Below are positions 43,701 to 56,121 of a DNA stretch of 64,000 nt, piece after piece (the stretch's first letter is position 1; each line of letters begins with the position of its first letter). The position numbers and the translations under genes are program-made. The stretch is from an uncultured Christensenellaceae bacterium (GTDB lineage Bacteria > Bacillota > Clostridia > Christensenellales > Pumilibacteraceae), in assembly GCA_910586925.1 (NCBI GenBank), contig CAJUKG010000004.1:157932-221931 (forward strand), written 5' to 3'. The notes under the pieces were generated by a model that saw only the letters and a program-made list of their open reading frames with translations, did not search any database and had not been told where the DNA came from.

Positions 43701-44987
43701 TTAATTCTCGACCGATTTATTCGGTAACACTATATCGACTGTAAAAAGATTGTCGTGCGCCGCGACGGTTATGTTTCCGCCGTACTTTTGCACGATGAAC
43801 CGCATGCTCTTTAATCCGAAACCGTGGTGCGCCTTGTCGGATTTGGTCGTCTGCGGCAGTCCGTCCGCGACGTCGTACACCTTGTCGCAATAGTTCTCTA
43901 TGTGAATACAGACAAGCTCCGCACGGCGGTACACTTTGAGCAAAATGCACCGCTTGCCGTCCTCCACCGTTTTTTCGTGTTCTATCGCATTGTCGAGCGC
44001 GTTGCCGAACAGCGACACTATATCCGCCTTGTGCATAAAGTCGAGCTGTGCGCCGTCCACCATGGCGATTATGTCGATATCGTACTTGTGACACAGGTAC
44101 GTCTTTTCGGTGAGCACGACGTCGAGAGCTTTATTGCCGGTATTCGCAGTCACCTCGTACTTTTCGACTGCCGAACGAATCTCGTCGAGGCTGTCGGCGT
44201 CGAGATCGGCGGGGTTCAGTCCCGCGATAAAATGCTTGAGGTCGTGCGCTTTCATATTGATAATATTGACGCTCTGCTTGTACGTGTCGTACAGCTTGCT
44301 CTCGCCCGCGAGCACGCTCTCGAGCCGAATATTTTCTTCGGTGCGGTTTTTGTAAATGACGAGTCCGAACTGCACTGCGAGCGCGAGCACGTCGCAGAGT
44401 ATTAGCGGCGGCACCGTCACCCATAAGTTTTGCAGGTCGTAACTTATCATTAGGAATTGCATGAGATAACAAAACACCGCCGACACGATCGCTATCGCAA
44501 AAATGCCGCCGATATTAAGACTGATTTTCTCGCGCGTGATCAGCTTTCGCACTATCAGCGCGTACCCGCACGCATACACCGCGAGCATCGCACCGAGCGA
44601 TATAAAGAACCACCCGACGTTGTTTATGTTCGCCGCGAACGGCAGGTAGAAAAGCTGTTCGATATTATGCGCGAGGTTTTGCAATAACTGCGCGCCGATA
44701 CAGCAGAACAGCACATCCGAAAATTTATTATCGACGCAAAACGCGCAAAGCCCGAGCGACACGAGAAATATTATAAACGACGTGAAGCCGGGCACGACGC
44801 GCAACATCAGGTTTGTCAGCATTACCGACACCACGGCATACACTATCACCCCTACTATGCTCCGCCACACAATCCCCTTGCGAAACCGAAATACGGGAAT
44901 GAACAAAAGCTCGGCGGCGAGGATCTGCAGTATGTAGCCGTGATAAACATCTATTTTGAAAAGCTCGGCGAACGTCAAATCACACAC
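43701..44987 (-). CDS. AgrC-type sensor histidine kinase (module 2, intact)
   Basis: 428 residues. Residues 1-210 hold about six TM segments. A short linker leads to the GHKL kinase: H-box KAHDLKHF (H248/H252), N-box SLFGNALDNAIEH and G-box HHGFGLKSM. This HPK10-like class usually detects peptides or membrane signals and phosphorylates a LytTR regulator. The ATG overlaps the regulator stop by 8 nt. Compared with module 1 the frame is intact. The ligand is unknown, and no peptide-precursor gene is visible. Confidence 0.93.
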   Translation of the reverse strand: MCDLTFAELFKIDVYHGYILQILAAELLFIPVFRFRKGIVWRSIVGVIVYAVVSVMLTNLMLRVVPGFTSFIIFLVSLGLCAFCVDNKFSDVLFCCIGAQLLQNLAHNIEQLFYLPFAANINNVGWFFISLGAMLAVYACGYALIVRKLITREKISLNIGGIFAIAIVSAVFCYLMQFLMISYDLQNLWVTVPPLILCDVLALAVQFGLVIYKNRTEENIRLESVLAGESKLYDTYKQSVNIINMKAHDLKHFIAGLNPADLDADSLDEIRSAVEKYEVTANTGNKALDVVLTEKTYLCHKYDIDIIAMVDGAQLDFMHKADIVSLFGNALDNAIEHEKTVEDGKRCILLKVYRRAELVCIHIENYCDKVYDVADGLPQTTKSDKAHHGFGLKSMRFIVQKYGGNITVAAHDNLFTVDIVLPNKSVEN

Positions 44988-45690
44988 CCCCGCCGAGATA
45001 CACCGCGAGCTTGTCGAGAAACGCCGCGCGGTACACGCGACTGAGCGGCAACGTTTCGCCCGCTACCCGCACTTCGCCGACGGTATAGCCGTCAACATAC
45101 GCGAGATTTACTATGAGCGAACGATTGATCGCGACAAATCCGTTGCCGAAAAAGAAATCGCGTATATCGTCGAGTGCGCCGCGCATTTTGAAAATGCCGT
45201 CGTCGGTGTGGAAGAACAAATAATGCTTTTCGCTCTCTATGTACTTAATGTCGCCGACGGGCTGTTTGCGCATTTCGCCGCCGCCCGAAATGACGAACAC
45301 GCTGTCAGCTTTCGCTTCCACCGCCCCGACCGCTTTTGCGAACTTGATTTCGAAAAGCGGATACTCGACCGGTTTTACGAGAAAGTCGAACGCGTTTACG
45401 TCATAACCTTTTACGGCGTACTGTGCGAGCGTCGTTATAAATATAAGACATACGTTCTTATCGACTTCGCGCAATTTTTTGGCGGCGTCCAATCCGTTCA
45501 TGTGCGGCATCGCTATATCCATGAGGATAATATCGAACCCGCCCCCGCGAAAATCGCTCACGAAATCCATGCCGTCGCGGAAAACCGTCACGTCGAAAAC
45601 ACGTTTCGTCGCCGTGCCGAAATCTATTATATATCGGCGGAAGGTATCTTCCCACGCCTTTTCGTCCTCGACTATAGCAATCTTCAGCAT
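44980..45690 (-). CDS. LytTR-family response regulator (module 2)
   Basis: 236 residues from the ATG at 45690. The receiver domain has VEDEK, the phospho-acceptor D58 in LMDIAMPHMNG and KPVEYP. The LytTR domain (~135-235) shows YIESEKHYLFFHT, FVAINRSLIVNL and LPLSRVYRAAF. It is first in the operon, has a good promoter, and is followed with an 8-nt overlap by its kinase. It probably controls the downstream GH3 operon. Confidence 0.93.
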   Translation of the reverse strand: MLKIAIVEDEKAWEDTFRRYIIDFGTATKRVFDVTVFRDGMDFVSDFRGGGFDIILMDIAMPHMNGLDAAKKLREVDKNVCLIFITTLAQYAVKGYDVNAFDFLVKPVEYPLFEIKFAKAVGAVEAKADSVFVISGGGEMRKQPVGDIKYIESEKHYLFFHTDDGIFKMRGALDDIRDFFFGNGFVAINRSLIVNLAYVDGYTVGEVRVAGETLPLSRVYRAAFLDKLAVYLGGGV

Positions 45691-45733
45691 AATCGCCGTT
45701 CTCCGTAAGTGTCGTTTCGGTATGTTCACATAG

Positions 45734-45762
45734 ATTATACACGATAAATATTCTATAGTCAA
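45734..45762 (-). promoter_or_regulatory. Promoter of module 2 regulator-kinase
   Basis: Minus strand TTGACT (45762-45757), 17-nt spacer, TATAAT (45739-45734). Confidence 0.8.
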
Positions 45763-45840
45763 CCCCGAAACCGAAAATATATTTACAATTCGACAGCGAT
45801 CGACCGCGCGTTTGAACTATGCTTTAACATTTTCCGCACA

Positions 45841-45873
45841 AAAAAGATCGAGAGTTTTTGCTCTCGACCTTTT
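45841..45873 (-). terminator. Terminator of the transglutaminase-like gene
   Basis: GGTCGAGAG/CTCTCGATC stem followed by TTTTTT on the minus strand, just after the gene's stop. Confidence 0.85.
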
Positions 45874-45880
45874 CGCAATG

Positions 45881-48800
45881 TTACTTCTTATCCTTTTTAT
45901 CGCTCGGGCGCGTGCTTCTCTGTGCGGAAGTATTCGTCCGTTGCGTCGGCGTCGTCGTGCGCTGTGCGGTAGTATTCGCGCGTTGCGTCGGCGTCGTCGT
46001 GCGCTGTGCGGAAGTGTTCGCGCGTTGCGTCGGAGCTGCCGCATGCTCTGTTTTGGTTGCCGCAGCTTCGCTCTTGACTTTCTTCTCGGCAGTCGCGGTA
46101 TCTTTTACGCGATCGGTCGTTTCCGCTCTCGTCTTTACCGCGGTGCCGCCGCCGTTATTGCCGTCGCCGCCGTCTTTCTTCTTATTGCGAAGAATGAACA
46201 CTATCGCAACAGCCGCGCCCGCCGCGACTATCACGACTGCGAGCACCACGCACACGATGAGAACGGTATTGCTCTTTTCGGGCGTGTCGATGCCGGGATT
46301 GACGGCGTTCTCGACTCCGACGGCTTCGATCATATCCGACTGCGTTACGACTACGCGCGGCTGTACCGCGGTATAGTTGTTTTCCGAATAGAACTTCGCG
46401 ACACGGTCCGCGACGAACGACACTTCGACGACGTTACCGCCCTTGCCGTTAAGCTCGGCGTACGTAAACTCGAGCTTGCCGCCTTCCGCCGCTACCTTTC
46501 CTTTCACTTCGGTGCCGTTGAGCAATACGCGATCAACTTTATATCCGCTTTCGGGAGTGACCGTATACGAAATGCTATCGCCCTCGGCGACCGATTCGAT
46601 CTTCGTTCTGTCCAACTTACCGCCTTCGCCGACGACGCTCGTATACACGTTGTGCGTAGATTTCGCATCGCTTTTGACGGCGGCGATCATGAACGGGCTG
46701 AAGCTCTTGACCGTAGCGATAATTCCGACGTCGGTAATTACGCACGGCACTTCTTCGACCGACTTGATCTTGCCTTGCGCGTCGCGGGTGTAGTGATACA
46801 CCGTGAACGTTACGCCCGCATCTTCGGGACCGTACCCGTCGGGGAAGCCGAAGCCGACCTGCATATAACTGCCGTCGGGAACTTTTCTCACGACACCGCA
46901 CAACATTAAATCTATTTCATAAGTCGACGAAGCGAGCACGTCATCTTTTTCGACGCCGATATTCTTGTCTTCGAGGAGGGTGGATTCCATGTCCGCCGTT
47001 TCCGCTTTACTCGGCGAATTCACGACGAGCATGAGCTGACTGCGCTGATCGCCGACGATCGGAGCACCGTCTTTGTCCTTGAAATCGGTAAGCGACATGT
47101 CCTCCGCGCCGACGAACTTCGGTTCGCCGAATACTTTCATATACAGTCTGCCGTCGTTAAACACTTTCGGGCAAACTATCTGCTTCATTTTGTAATAGAA
47201 CGAACCGCCCGCTTCGGGCACGCGCCCGCTCGTTTCGCCGACGAGGTTGACGGGAATAAAGCTGTAGCGTTCGTTGTTATGACGGTATTGACGGCTGGGC
47301 GTAAAAGTGAATTTGAGCTGTTTCGTGGCGGAGTCGTACTTAACGTTTTCCACTTTCATATTCTTGCTCAAATCATCATGCGTGTTGCCGGTCAACGCTA
47401 TTTGTATTTGATAGTCGTCGGTCATTGCACTGCCGTCGGCGGGAACGAGGTTCTCGCTGTATTCGAGCATGATTTCCGTCGGCTCGAAGTTGCTGATATA
47501 ACCGTTAAAGTTCGGAGTATAACGCTTTACGTACGGCGCGCGGGGAACGTTCTTTTGCGAGTTGTATGCCTCGTTGTGATACGCCGCGCTTTCCGCAATG
47601 ATGCTGCCGTTTATATTTTCGGGATAAGCACCGAACTCCGTCGGTTTGACGTCGGACGCGACTATGGCGTACTGTACTTTTTCCGCATCGGTACCGACGA
47701 GGAGCATGGAATACTTATCTGCCACAAGCGTGTCTATCTGTTCGGTCATGGTGAGAACCGTCATGTAATGGAACCACATCGTCGGTTCGCCGTTTATGTA
47801 ATATCTGTACGCAAGCTCTTTGCCTTCCGCCGACAACTGCTTCGCGTTCTTGCCGTCGTACGATACGCCGAGCTGAAGTCCGTGCACCGTTTCTCCGCCG
47901 ACCGACGTGGATACATAGCCAAGCTCGACATTGCCGACCTTGCCGCTGTCCTTGAACTCGAAACCGTTCTCGTCGACGTCCACGCCGTAAGCGGTGGGAC
48001 GCACTGCGGGATACAGCAGTTTGAAGCCCGACGAGGAGATCTCGCCGTTCGGGTAATGCGTGCGCGAAAGCATTTCGTCGCCGACGAGCAAATACCGCGT
48101 ACCGCTGCCGCAAGTCGCGTTCCACGTGGGATCGACCGCATACCACAGTCCGTCTACCTTGACGGCGTTCCACATATGCGGCTCGAAGCCTGTTTCTACG
48201 TCTTTCGCCGTGGCGGCATCTTGCGGCTGGCAAGCGTTGCCCGCAATAAGCACGCACGGAATATCGAGCCTATCCATTATGACCTTGAACGCAGTGGCAT
48301 AGCCGTCGCACATCGCCTTGCCCTGTACGAGCGCACCGTATGCGTTGTGAACGTAACCGTTCATGACCGCACCCGCTTTCGCGCCGTAATCGTACTTGAC
48401 GTTTTTGACGAAGTAATCGTTTACGTTGGTGATTTTCTCGACAACCGTTCCGCTGCCTGCGAGCTTAACGACTTCGTCCGCCTTTTTCTCGAACTCGGCG
48501 ACAGCCGTTTCCGCTTCCGACGCACTGCTCACCGTGTAGTCGGAATAGAAATTATCCGCTCTGCCCGTGCCGGCAAAAACCTTGTATGTACCGTTGTCCG
48601 CGGCAACGCCCAAGCCGACTTTGTGCACGTCGGCATAGAACAGCTCGGGATGGTCCATATAGAACGCATCGCGCGCCGCGCCGAACGCGACGGGTATGGT
48701 CGGATTGTTCTTTTCGGCGTAAGCGACCGCCTGATCGGCGGTGACCGCGCCTTCCGCTACGAGATCGTATTCGCAATGTCCGCCCTTAAAGCTGCCGTCG

Positions 48801-49002
48801 GCAAGCATTTTCGCGAAAAGATCGTAAATCTTTTGCGCAGTCGAGCTGTTCTTCAATTCTTTGTAGTAATACGTACGTCCGACGTTTTCGGCATCGTCCG
48901 CATACGCCCGCGGCTGTTGGCGAACAGGAAGCCCGCGAACAGAGCCAAAACCGCGAACACGACCGCGATGGCTTTTACCGCACTCTTTGCTATGGTTTTC
49001 AT
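45881..49002 (-). CDS. Transglutaminase-like surface protein with C-terminal membrane anchor (frameshift in signal peptide)
   Basis: About 1040 residues once one frameshift is repaired. The ATG at 49002 (ribosome site GGAGG) starts a signal peptide (MKTIAKSAVKAIAVV...). After FANSR the frame changes at a GGG run near 48907; the -1 frame continues AYADDAENV, a good signal peptidase site. The transglutaminase core has Cys in KAMCDGYATAF, His in EPHMWNAV and Asp in AVDPTWN. Later come beta-rich domains, one TM (IVCVVLAVVIVAAGAAVAIVF) and a Thr/Gln/Arg tail of 14-residue repeats. Function is probably cell-wall or adhesin cross-linking or peptidase activity. Without repair, the frame begins at a TTG at 48856 and lacks a signal. 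Confidence 0.85.
45908..46040 (-). repeat. 42-bp tandem repeats in the transglutaminase tail
   Basis: About three copies of a 42-bp unit encode TQRAN-T-AQRTTTP-type 14-residue repeats after the TM segment. They are coding, in frame and cytoplasmic by topology. Confidence 0.85.
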
Positions 49003-49399
49003 AAAACCTCCGAAAAATTTTTTATCGGTCGCCGCCTAAAGAAAGATATGCGCGACGGCTTGACCGATTTGACTATTATATGACTTTTTATCCAAAAAGT
49101 CAATCGTTTGAACGCCGTAATACGGCTGTCGTCGCCCGAAACTCACACACGGTCCGCGAAAACGCGCATTTTCGATCGAATAATACGATTGCGTTCGCAC
49201 TGTAATTTCAACCCGCGACTGCTATGGCATTTCATCATTGTAGTGCGGAAAGCCGTCATTACCCGCCGTATTATAAATCGACTTTATTGTTGGGGACTTT
49301 ATCCCACTGCACTCCGCATTATCAATCGACCTCAATTTTTAATTTTTAATTGTTAATTGAAAAAGGGTTCTGCCTTGCGAGCAAAACCCTTTCGGTTTG
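49003..49399. other. Non-coding gap
   Basis: No gene seen. It contains a 19-bp sequence (49270-49288, ATTATAAATCGACTTTATT) also present at 59718-59736, AT repeats at 49330-49360, and the gyrA terminator at the right end. Confidence 0.6.
49360..49392 (-). terminator. Terminator of gyrBA
   Basis: AAAGGGTT.TGC and GGCA.AACCCTTTTT stem directly after gyrA. Confidence 0.8.
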
Positions 49400-51952
49400 T
49401 TATTCTTCGCCGCCGACGTCGCCGCCTTCGCCTTCACCGCCCTCGACGTCCTCTATGACTTCTTGGTGGGGTGCGGTCGCCACGCACACGACGGTGCCTT
49501 GATTCTTGACGCGCATCATGCGCACGCCCTGCGAGCCTCTGCCGATCTTGCTTATCTCTTTGACGAGCATGCGAATGATCGTGCCGTTATCGGAAATGAC
49601 CATGACGTCTTCTTCGGGATCGACGAGCTTGAGATTGACGAGCCTGCCCGTCTTTTCGTTGAACGTGCCTGCCTTGATACCCTTGCCCGCGCGCGACTGC
49701 AGTCTGAACTCGTCGATATCGGTACGCTTGCCGAAACCGTGTTCGCTCACCGTGAGTACGTCGCAATCGGGTTTGACTATCGTCATGTCGACAACGTTGT
49801 CGTCCTCGTCGAGCCGCATTGCGCGCACGCCCTGCGTATCTCTGCCCATGAGTCTGACGTTCTCCTCCGAGAATCTTATGCACTTGCCGCTCTGCGACGC
49901 GATGAGTATTTCGTCTATGCCGCCCGACTGTTGCACCGAAATCAATTCGTCGCCCTCGTTGAGCTTGATAGCGACTTTGCCCACTTTGCGTATGAGCTTG
50001 AACTCGGTGAGCGCGGTCTTTTTGATCATGCCGCGTTTTGTCGCCATGACGAGATTGCCTTTATACTCGTCCTCTTTGATGGGAATGACCGCACTGACTT
50101 TTTCGCCGTCGTTAAGCTGTAACAGATTGACTATCGCTCTGCCGCGCGCGGTGCGTTCCGCTTCCGGCACTTCGTAAGCCTTTGCCGCGTACACTCTGCC
50201 GAAGTTGGTAAAGTACAGCAGCGTGTCGTGAGTATTGGTCACGAACATCTTTTCGACGAAGTCTTCTTCCTTGGGACGGTGCGCGGTAACGCCTTTGCCG
50301 CCGCGGTGCTGCGCCTTGTATTCGGTGGTGGGCAAACGCTTGATATAACCGTAATGCGTCATCGAAATAACGACGTCCTCGCGGTCGATAAGATCGCCGA
50401 TGTCTATCTCGTCGTAGTCGATCACAAGCTCGCTGCGACGAGGGTTGTTATACGCTTCCTTAATGCCCTGCAGTTCGTTCTTGATAATATCGGTGACGCG
50501 GCGGGGATTGGCGAGAATGCTCTTGTAGTCCGCAATGCGCTCTTTGAGCGAAGCGAGTTCCGCCTGCAATGCGTCTATCTCGAGACTTGTGAGCCTGCGC
50601 AGTTTCATTTCGAGAATGGCGTTCGCCTGCTTGTCGGAGAGATAGAACTCCGCCATCAATTTTTCCGCCGCTTCCACATTGTCGCGGCTCTGCTTGATTA
50701 TCTTGATAACGCGGTCGATATTCGCCTGTGCTATGACAAGACCTTCGACGATATGCTCGCGTTCCTGTGCCGCCGCAAGATCGTGTTTGGTGCGGCGCAC
50801 GATTATGTCTTCCTGATGCAACAGGTAGTATTCGAGCATCTCTTTGAGGTTGAGCACCTTCGGCTCGCCGTTTGCGAGCGCGAGGAAAATTATGCCCTGC
50901 GAAACCTGCATGTTCGTATGCTTATACAGCATGTTCAGTACGACCTGAGCCTGCGCGTCGCGCTTGACTTCTATTACTATGCGCATACCGCTGCGGTCGG
51001 ATTCTTCCTTGATGTCCGCAATGCCCTCGATGCGCTTGTCTTTTACGAGGTCGGCTATCTGAACGATGAGCTTTTCTTTATTGACCTGATACGGAAGTTC
51101 GGTAACGACTATGCGCTGACGCATGAGATCGCTGCCCTCGCGAACGGGATACTCCTCGATCTCCGTCTTGGCGCGAATGACCACGCCGCCGCGCCCCGTT
51201 TTGTAAGCGCGTTTGATATTCGACCTGCCCATGATAAGACCGCCGGTCGGATAGTCGGGCGCGGGCACGAACTTGCAAAGCTCGTCCACCGTGATCTCGG
51301 GATTGTCGATGAGCGCGTCGATGGCGTCTATGACCTCGCCGAGATTGTGCGGCGGTATAGCGGTCGCCATACCGACGGCAATACCGTCCGAACCGTTTAC
51401 GAGCAGGTTGGGGAACCGCGACGGCAATACCGTCGGCTCTTGCAACGAGTCGTCGAAGTTGGTCGTCCAGTCAACCGTTTCCTTGTCGATATCGCGCAAC
51501 ATTTCCGACGCGATCTTCGCCAGCCTCGCCTCGGTATAACGCATAGCCGCGGGCGGGTCGCCGTCCACCGAACCGAAGTTGCCGTGACCGTCGACGAGCG
51601 GGAACCGCATGGAAAAGTCCTGCGCAAACCGCACCAACGCATCATACACCGACGAATCGCCGTGCGGGTGATACTTACCGAGCACGTCACCGACTACGCG
51701 CGCGCACTTGCGGTACGGCTTGTCGTGCCACAGCGCAAGCTCGCCCATCGCATAAAGTATGCGGCGGTGCACAGGCTTCAAACCGTCACGCACGTCGGGT
51801 ATGGCACGCGAAACGTTGACCGCCATGGCGTACGCGATAAAGCACTGCTTCATCTCGTCTACAACATGCGTTTCCAAAATTTTGGTATTGTCTACATAGT
51901 CCTTCGAACTTACGTCGCCGCCCTTGTTCGAGCGTATTCCTCTTTTAGCCAT
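49400..51952 (-). CDS. gyrA: DNA gyrase subunit A
   Basis: 850 residues. It breaks and rejoins DNA to introduce negative supercoils together with GyrB. The catalytic Tyr is Y139 in [10 protein letters not shown]. The quinolone-determining region [17 protein letters not shown] keeps Ser and Asp at the usual resistance positions, so no classical resistance mutation is seen. The GyrA-box is QHRGGKGV, which marks gyrase rather than topoisomerase IV. The C-terminal beta-pinwheel is followed by an acidic Gly/Glu tail. It lies 85 nt after gyrB, with ribosome site AAGGAG. Confidence 0.98.
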   Translation of the reverse strand: MAKRGIRSNKGGDVSSKDYVDNTKILETHVVDEMKQCFIAYAMAVNVSRAIPDVRDGLKPVHRRILYAMGELALWHDKPYRKCARVVGDVLGKYHPHGDSSVYDALVRFAQDFSMRFPLVDGHGNFGSVDGDPPAAMRYTEARLAKIASEMLRDIDKETVDWTTNFDDSLQEPTVLPSRFPNLLVNGSDGIAVGMATAIPPHNLGEVIDAIDALIDNPEITVDELCKFVPAPDYPTGGLIMGRSNIKRAYKTGRGGVVIRAKTEIEEYPVREGSDLMRQRIVVTELPYQVNKEKLIVQIADLVKDKRIEGIADIKEESDRSGMRIVIEVKRDAQAQVVLNMLYKHTNMQVSQGIIFLALANGEPKVLNLKEMLEYYLLHQEDIIVRRTKHDLAAAQEREHIVEGLVIAQANIDRVIKIIKQSRDNVEAAEKLMAEFYLSDKQANAILEMKLRRLTSLEIDALQAELASLKERIADYKSILANPRRVTDIIKNELQGIKEAYNNPRRSELVIDYDEIDIGDLIDREDVVISMTHYGYIKRLPTTEYKAQHRGGKGVTAHRPKEEDFVEKMFVTNTHDTLLYFTNFGRVYAAKAYEVPEAERTARGRAIVNLLQLNDGEKVSAVIPIKEDEYKGNLVMATKRGMIKKTALTEFKLIRKVGKVAIKLNEGDELISVQQSGGIDEILIASQSGKCIRFSEENVRLMGRDTQGVRAMRLDEDDNVVDMTIVKPDCDVLTVSEHGFGKRTDIDEFRLQSRAGKGIKAGTFNEKTGRLVNLKLVDPEEDVMVISDNGTIIRMLVKEISKIGRGSQGVRMMRVKNQGTVVCVATAPHQEVIEDVEGGEGEGGDVGGEE

Positions 51953-52037
51953 TTCAACTCCTTGATGTTTCTTGTTGGGAATTGTACATTATTTAATATT
52001 TACACCAGCATCGCGCGATGAGTGCGCGCGTCGAGTA

Positions 52038-54107
<2,070 letters not shown>

Positions 54108-54408
54108 TCAAATGCCTATAATACGCGCTATTTGACACGTAATGTAATTTTCGCTTTTACCACTACACCGCGTAATCACGCCGTACAACGCAAATTTTGG
54201 GGGTAAACGATTTTGTAGACACAATATAATGTGTCGCACGAATATCTTACCCGCCGCACGGCGCGAACGCAACCGAAACAGGCGATCGCCGCCGTTTCGA
54301 GCGACTACACAAGCCCGCCATCGCCTGCCGGTTCGACCGAAGCGCGTAAGGCGCGCGGACCCTTGCCGCCGCATTACCAATCGGCATTTTTGATTTATTG
54401 CTATCGTT

Positions 54409-54460
54409 CTAATCAACGTGTCTTATGAGATTCTTCGCGTTCGCTTAGAATGACAAAAGA
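54409..54460 (+). repeat. Dispersed repeat, copy 1
   Basis: TTCTAAT...GTGTCTTAT leader followed by GAGATTCTTCGC...AGAATGACA. Confidence 0.7.
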
Positions 54461-54486
54461 TTGTGAACTGTCGCGCGAAACAAACT

Positions 54487-54520
54487 TGTCATGCTCCCCG
54501 CAAGCGAAACATCTCGATGA
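54487..54520 (-). repeat. Dispersed repeat, inverted copy
   Basis: On the minus strand GAGATGTTTCGCTTGCGG...AGCATGACA, so inverted relative to its neighbours. Confidence 0.55.
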
Positions 54521-54530
54521 CACGTAAAAT

Positions 54531-54565
54531 GAGATTTCTCGACTGCGCTCGAAATGACAGGTTTT
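54531..54565 (+). repeat. Dispersed repeat, copy 2
   Basis: GAGATTTCTCGACTGCGCTC followed by GAAATGACAGG. Confidence 0.65.
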
Positions 54566-54586
54566 TTATGTTTATTGTGCAATGTT

Positions 54587-54640
54587 CTAATTATTCGTGT
54601 CTTATAAGATTCTTCGCTTTGCTCGGAATGACAAAAGATG
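54587..54640 (+). repeat. Dispersed repeat, copy 3
   Basis: TTCTAATTATTCGTGTCTTAT, then AAGATTCTTCGCTTTGCTC and GGAATGACAAAAGATG. It parallels copy 1 over about 52 bp. Confidence 0.7.
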
Positions 54641-54650
54641 ATTTCGGCAC

Positions 54651-54682
54651 AAAAAAACGACCTTCGGCGAAGATCGTTTTCT
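54651..54682 (-). terminator. Terminator of tuf
   Basis: AAAACGA.CTTC loop GAAG.TCGTTTTTTT hairpin 30 nt after the tuf stop. Confidence 0.85.
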
Positions 54683-54713
54683 TTGTTTCGATTTAATTAG
54701 GTCGGTAACCGAC

Positions 54714-55916
54714 TTATTTGATGATCTCGGTGATAACGCCCGAGCCGACGGTTCTGCCGCCTTCGCGGATAGCGAAGCGCAAACCTTTCTCGGCGGCGAT
54801 CGGGTGGATAAGCTCGACCGTCATGGTGACGTTGTCGCCGGGGGTGACCATTTCTACGTCCTTCGGAAGTTCGATCTTGCCGGTCACGTCGGTGGTGCGG
54901 AAGTAGAACTGCGGACGGTAGTTGTTGAAGAACGGGGTGTGGCGACCGCCTTCCTCTTTCTTCAATACGTACACCTCTGCTTTGAACTGGGTGTGCGGGG
55001 TGATCGTACCGGGTTTCGCGATAACCTGTCCGCGCTCGATGTCCTTGCGGTCTACGCCACGGAGAAGGATACCCGCGTTATCGCCGCTCTGTGCGAAATC
55101 GAGCGATTTGCGGAACATTTCGATACCGGTAACAACCGAGCCGCGCGTCGCTTTGATACCGACGATTTCGACGGGGTCGCCGACCTTGATGGTGCCGCGC
55201 TCGACACGACCGGTAGCAACGGTGCCGCGACCGGTGATCGTGAAGATGTCCTCGACGGGCATAAGGAAGGGTTTATCCACGTCGCGTTGCGGGGTCGGGA
55301 TATACGCGTCGACTTCTTTCATGAGATCCATGATGCAATTGCAAGCGGGATCGTTCGCATTGCCTGCCTGCGCCGCTTCGAGAGCCTTGAGAGCCGAGCC
55401 GCGAACAACGGGTGCGCCGTCGCCGTCGAAGCCGTACTGCGAAAGAAGTTCGCGAACTTCCATATCGACGAGGTCGAGCATTTCTTCGTCGTCGACTTGG
55501 TCGGTCTTGTTCATGAAAACAACGATCTTCGGAACGCCGACCTGACGCGCGAGAACGATGTGCTCGCGGGTCTGAGGCATAACGCCGTCGGTAGCCGCAA
55601 CGACGAGGATCGCGCCGTCCATCTGCGCGGCACCCGTGATCATGTTTTTAACATAGTCCGCGTGTCCCGGGCAGTCAACGTGCGCGTAGTGACGGTTTTC
55701 CGTCTGGTACTCGACGTGCGAGGTGTTGATGGTGATACCGCGCGCCTTCTCTTCGGGAGCCTTATCAATTTGGTCGTAGCGCATCTGCTCCGCCAAGCCT
55801 TTAGCCGCGAGAACCATGGTGATTGCTGCGGTCAAAGTGGTCTTGCCGTGGTCGACGTGCCCGATCGTACCGATATTTACGTGCGGCTTGCTTCTGTCGA
55901 ATTTTGCCTTTGCCAT
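54714..55916 (-). CDS. tuf: Elongation factor Tu
   Basis: 400 residues. It delivers aminoacyl-tRNA to the ribosome as a GTPase. The P-loop is [10 protein letters not shown], switch II is [12 protein letters not shown], and base recognition uses NKTDQVDD. Domains II and III are complete, ending [13 protein letters not shown]. It is last in the str cluster, 205 nt after fusA with its own promoter and leader, so it can be expressed independently. The ribosome site is GGAGG. Confidence 0.98.
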   Translation of the reverse strand: MAKAKFDRSKPHVNIGTIGHVDHGKTTLTAAITMVLAAKGLAEQMRYDQIDKAPEEKARGITINTSHVEYQTENRHYAHVDCPGHADYVKNMITGAAQMDGAILVVAATDGVMPQTREHIVLARQVGVPKIVVFMNKTDQVDDEEMLDLVDMEVRELLSQYGFDGDGAPVVRGSALKALEAAQAGNANDPACNCIMDLMKEVDAYIPTPQRDVDKPFLMPVEDIFTITGRGTVATGRVERGTIKVGDPVEIVGIKATRGSVVTGIEMFRKSLDFAQSGDNAGILLRGVDRKDIERGQVIAKPGTITPHTQFKAEVYVLKKEEGGRHTPFFNNYRPQFYFRTTDVTGKIELPKDVEMVTPGDNVTMTVELIHPIAAEKGLRFAIREGGRTVGSGVITEIIK

Positions 55917-55981
55917 TTTTATGTTCCTCCAAGGAATACTTTTATTTTTTGATTTACACCGCTTGTCCGCAGTATAGCAAT

Positions 55982-56010
55982 ATTATAATACATTCTCCGA
56001 AAAATCTCAA
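55982..56010 (-). promoter_or_regulatory. tuf promoter
   Basis: Minus strand TTGAGA (56010-56005), 17-nt spacer, TATAAT (55987-55982) in the fusA-tuf gap. Confidence 0.75.
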
Positions 56011-56121
56011 CCGTTTTGACCTCGATTTTCAAAAGAATTTGCAACCGAAAAACTGCGGCGTATAGTATTGTGTCGGGATATTTTTTCGTTTATCCCTTTT
56101 TCGCGAATAATCGCGTGTCGA

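Noticed and set aside
45908..46040. CRISPR-like array
   Set aside because: The 42-bp units are contiguous, without spacers, and code in frame for a protein tail.
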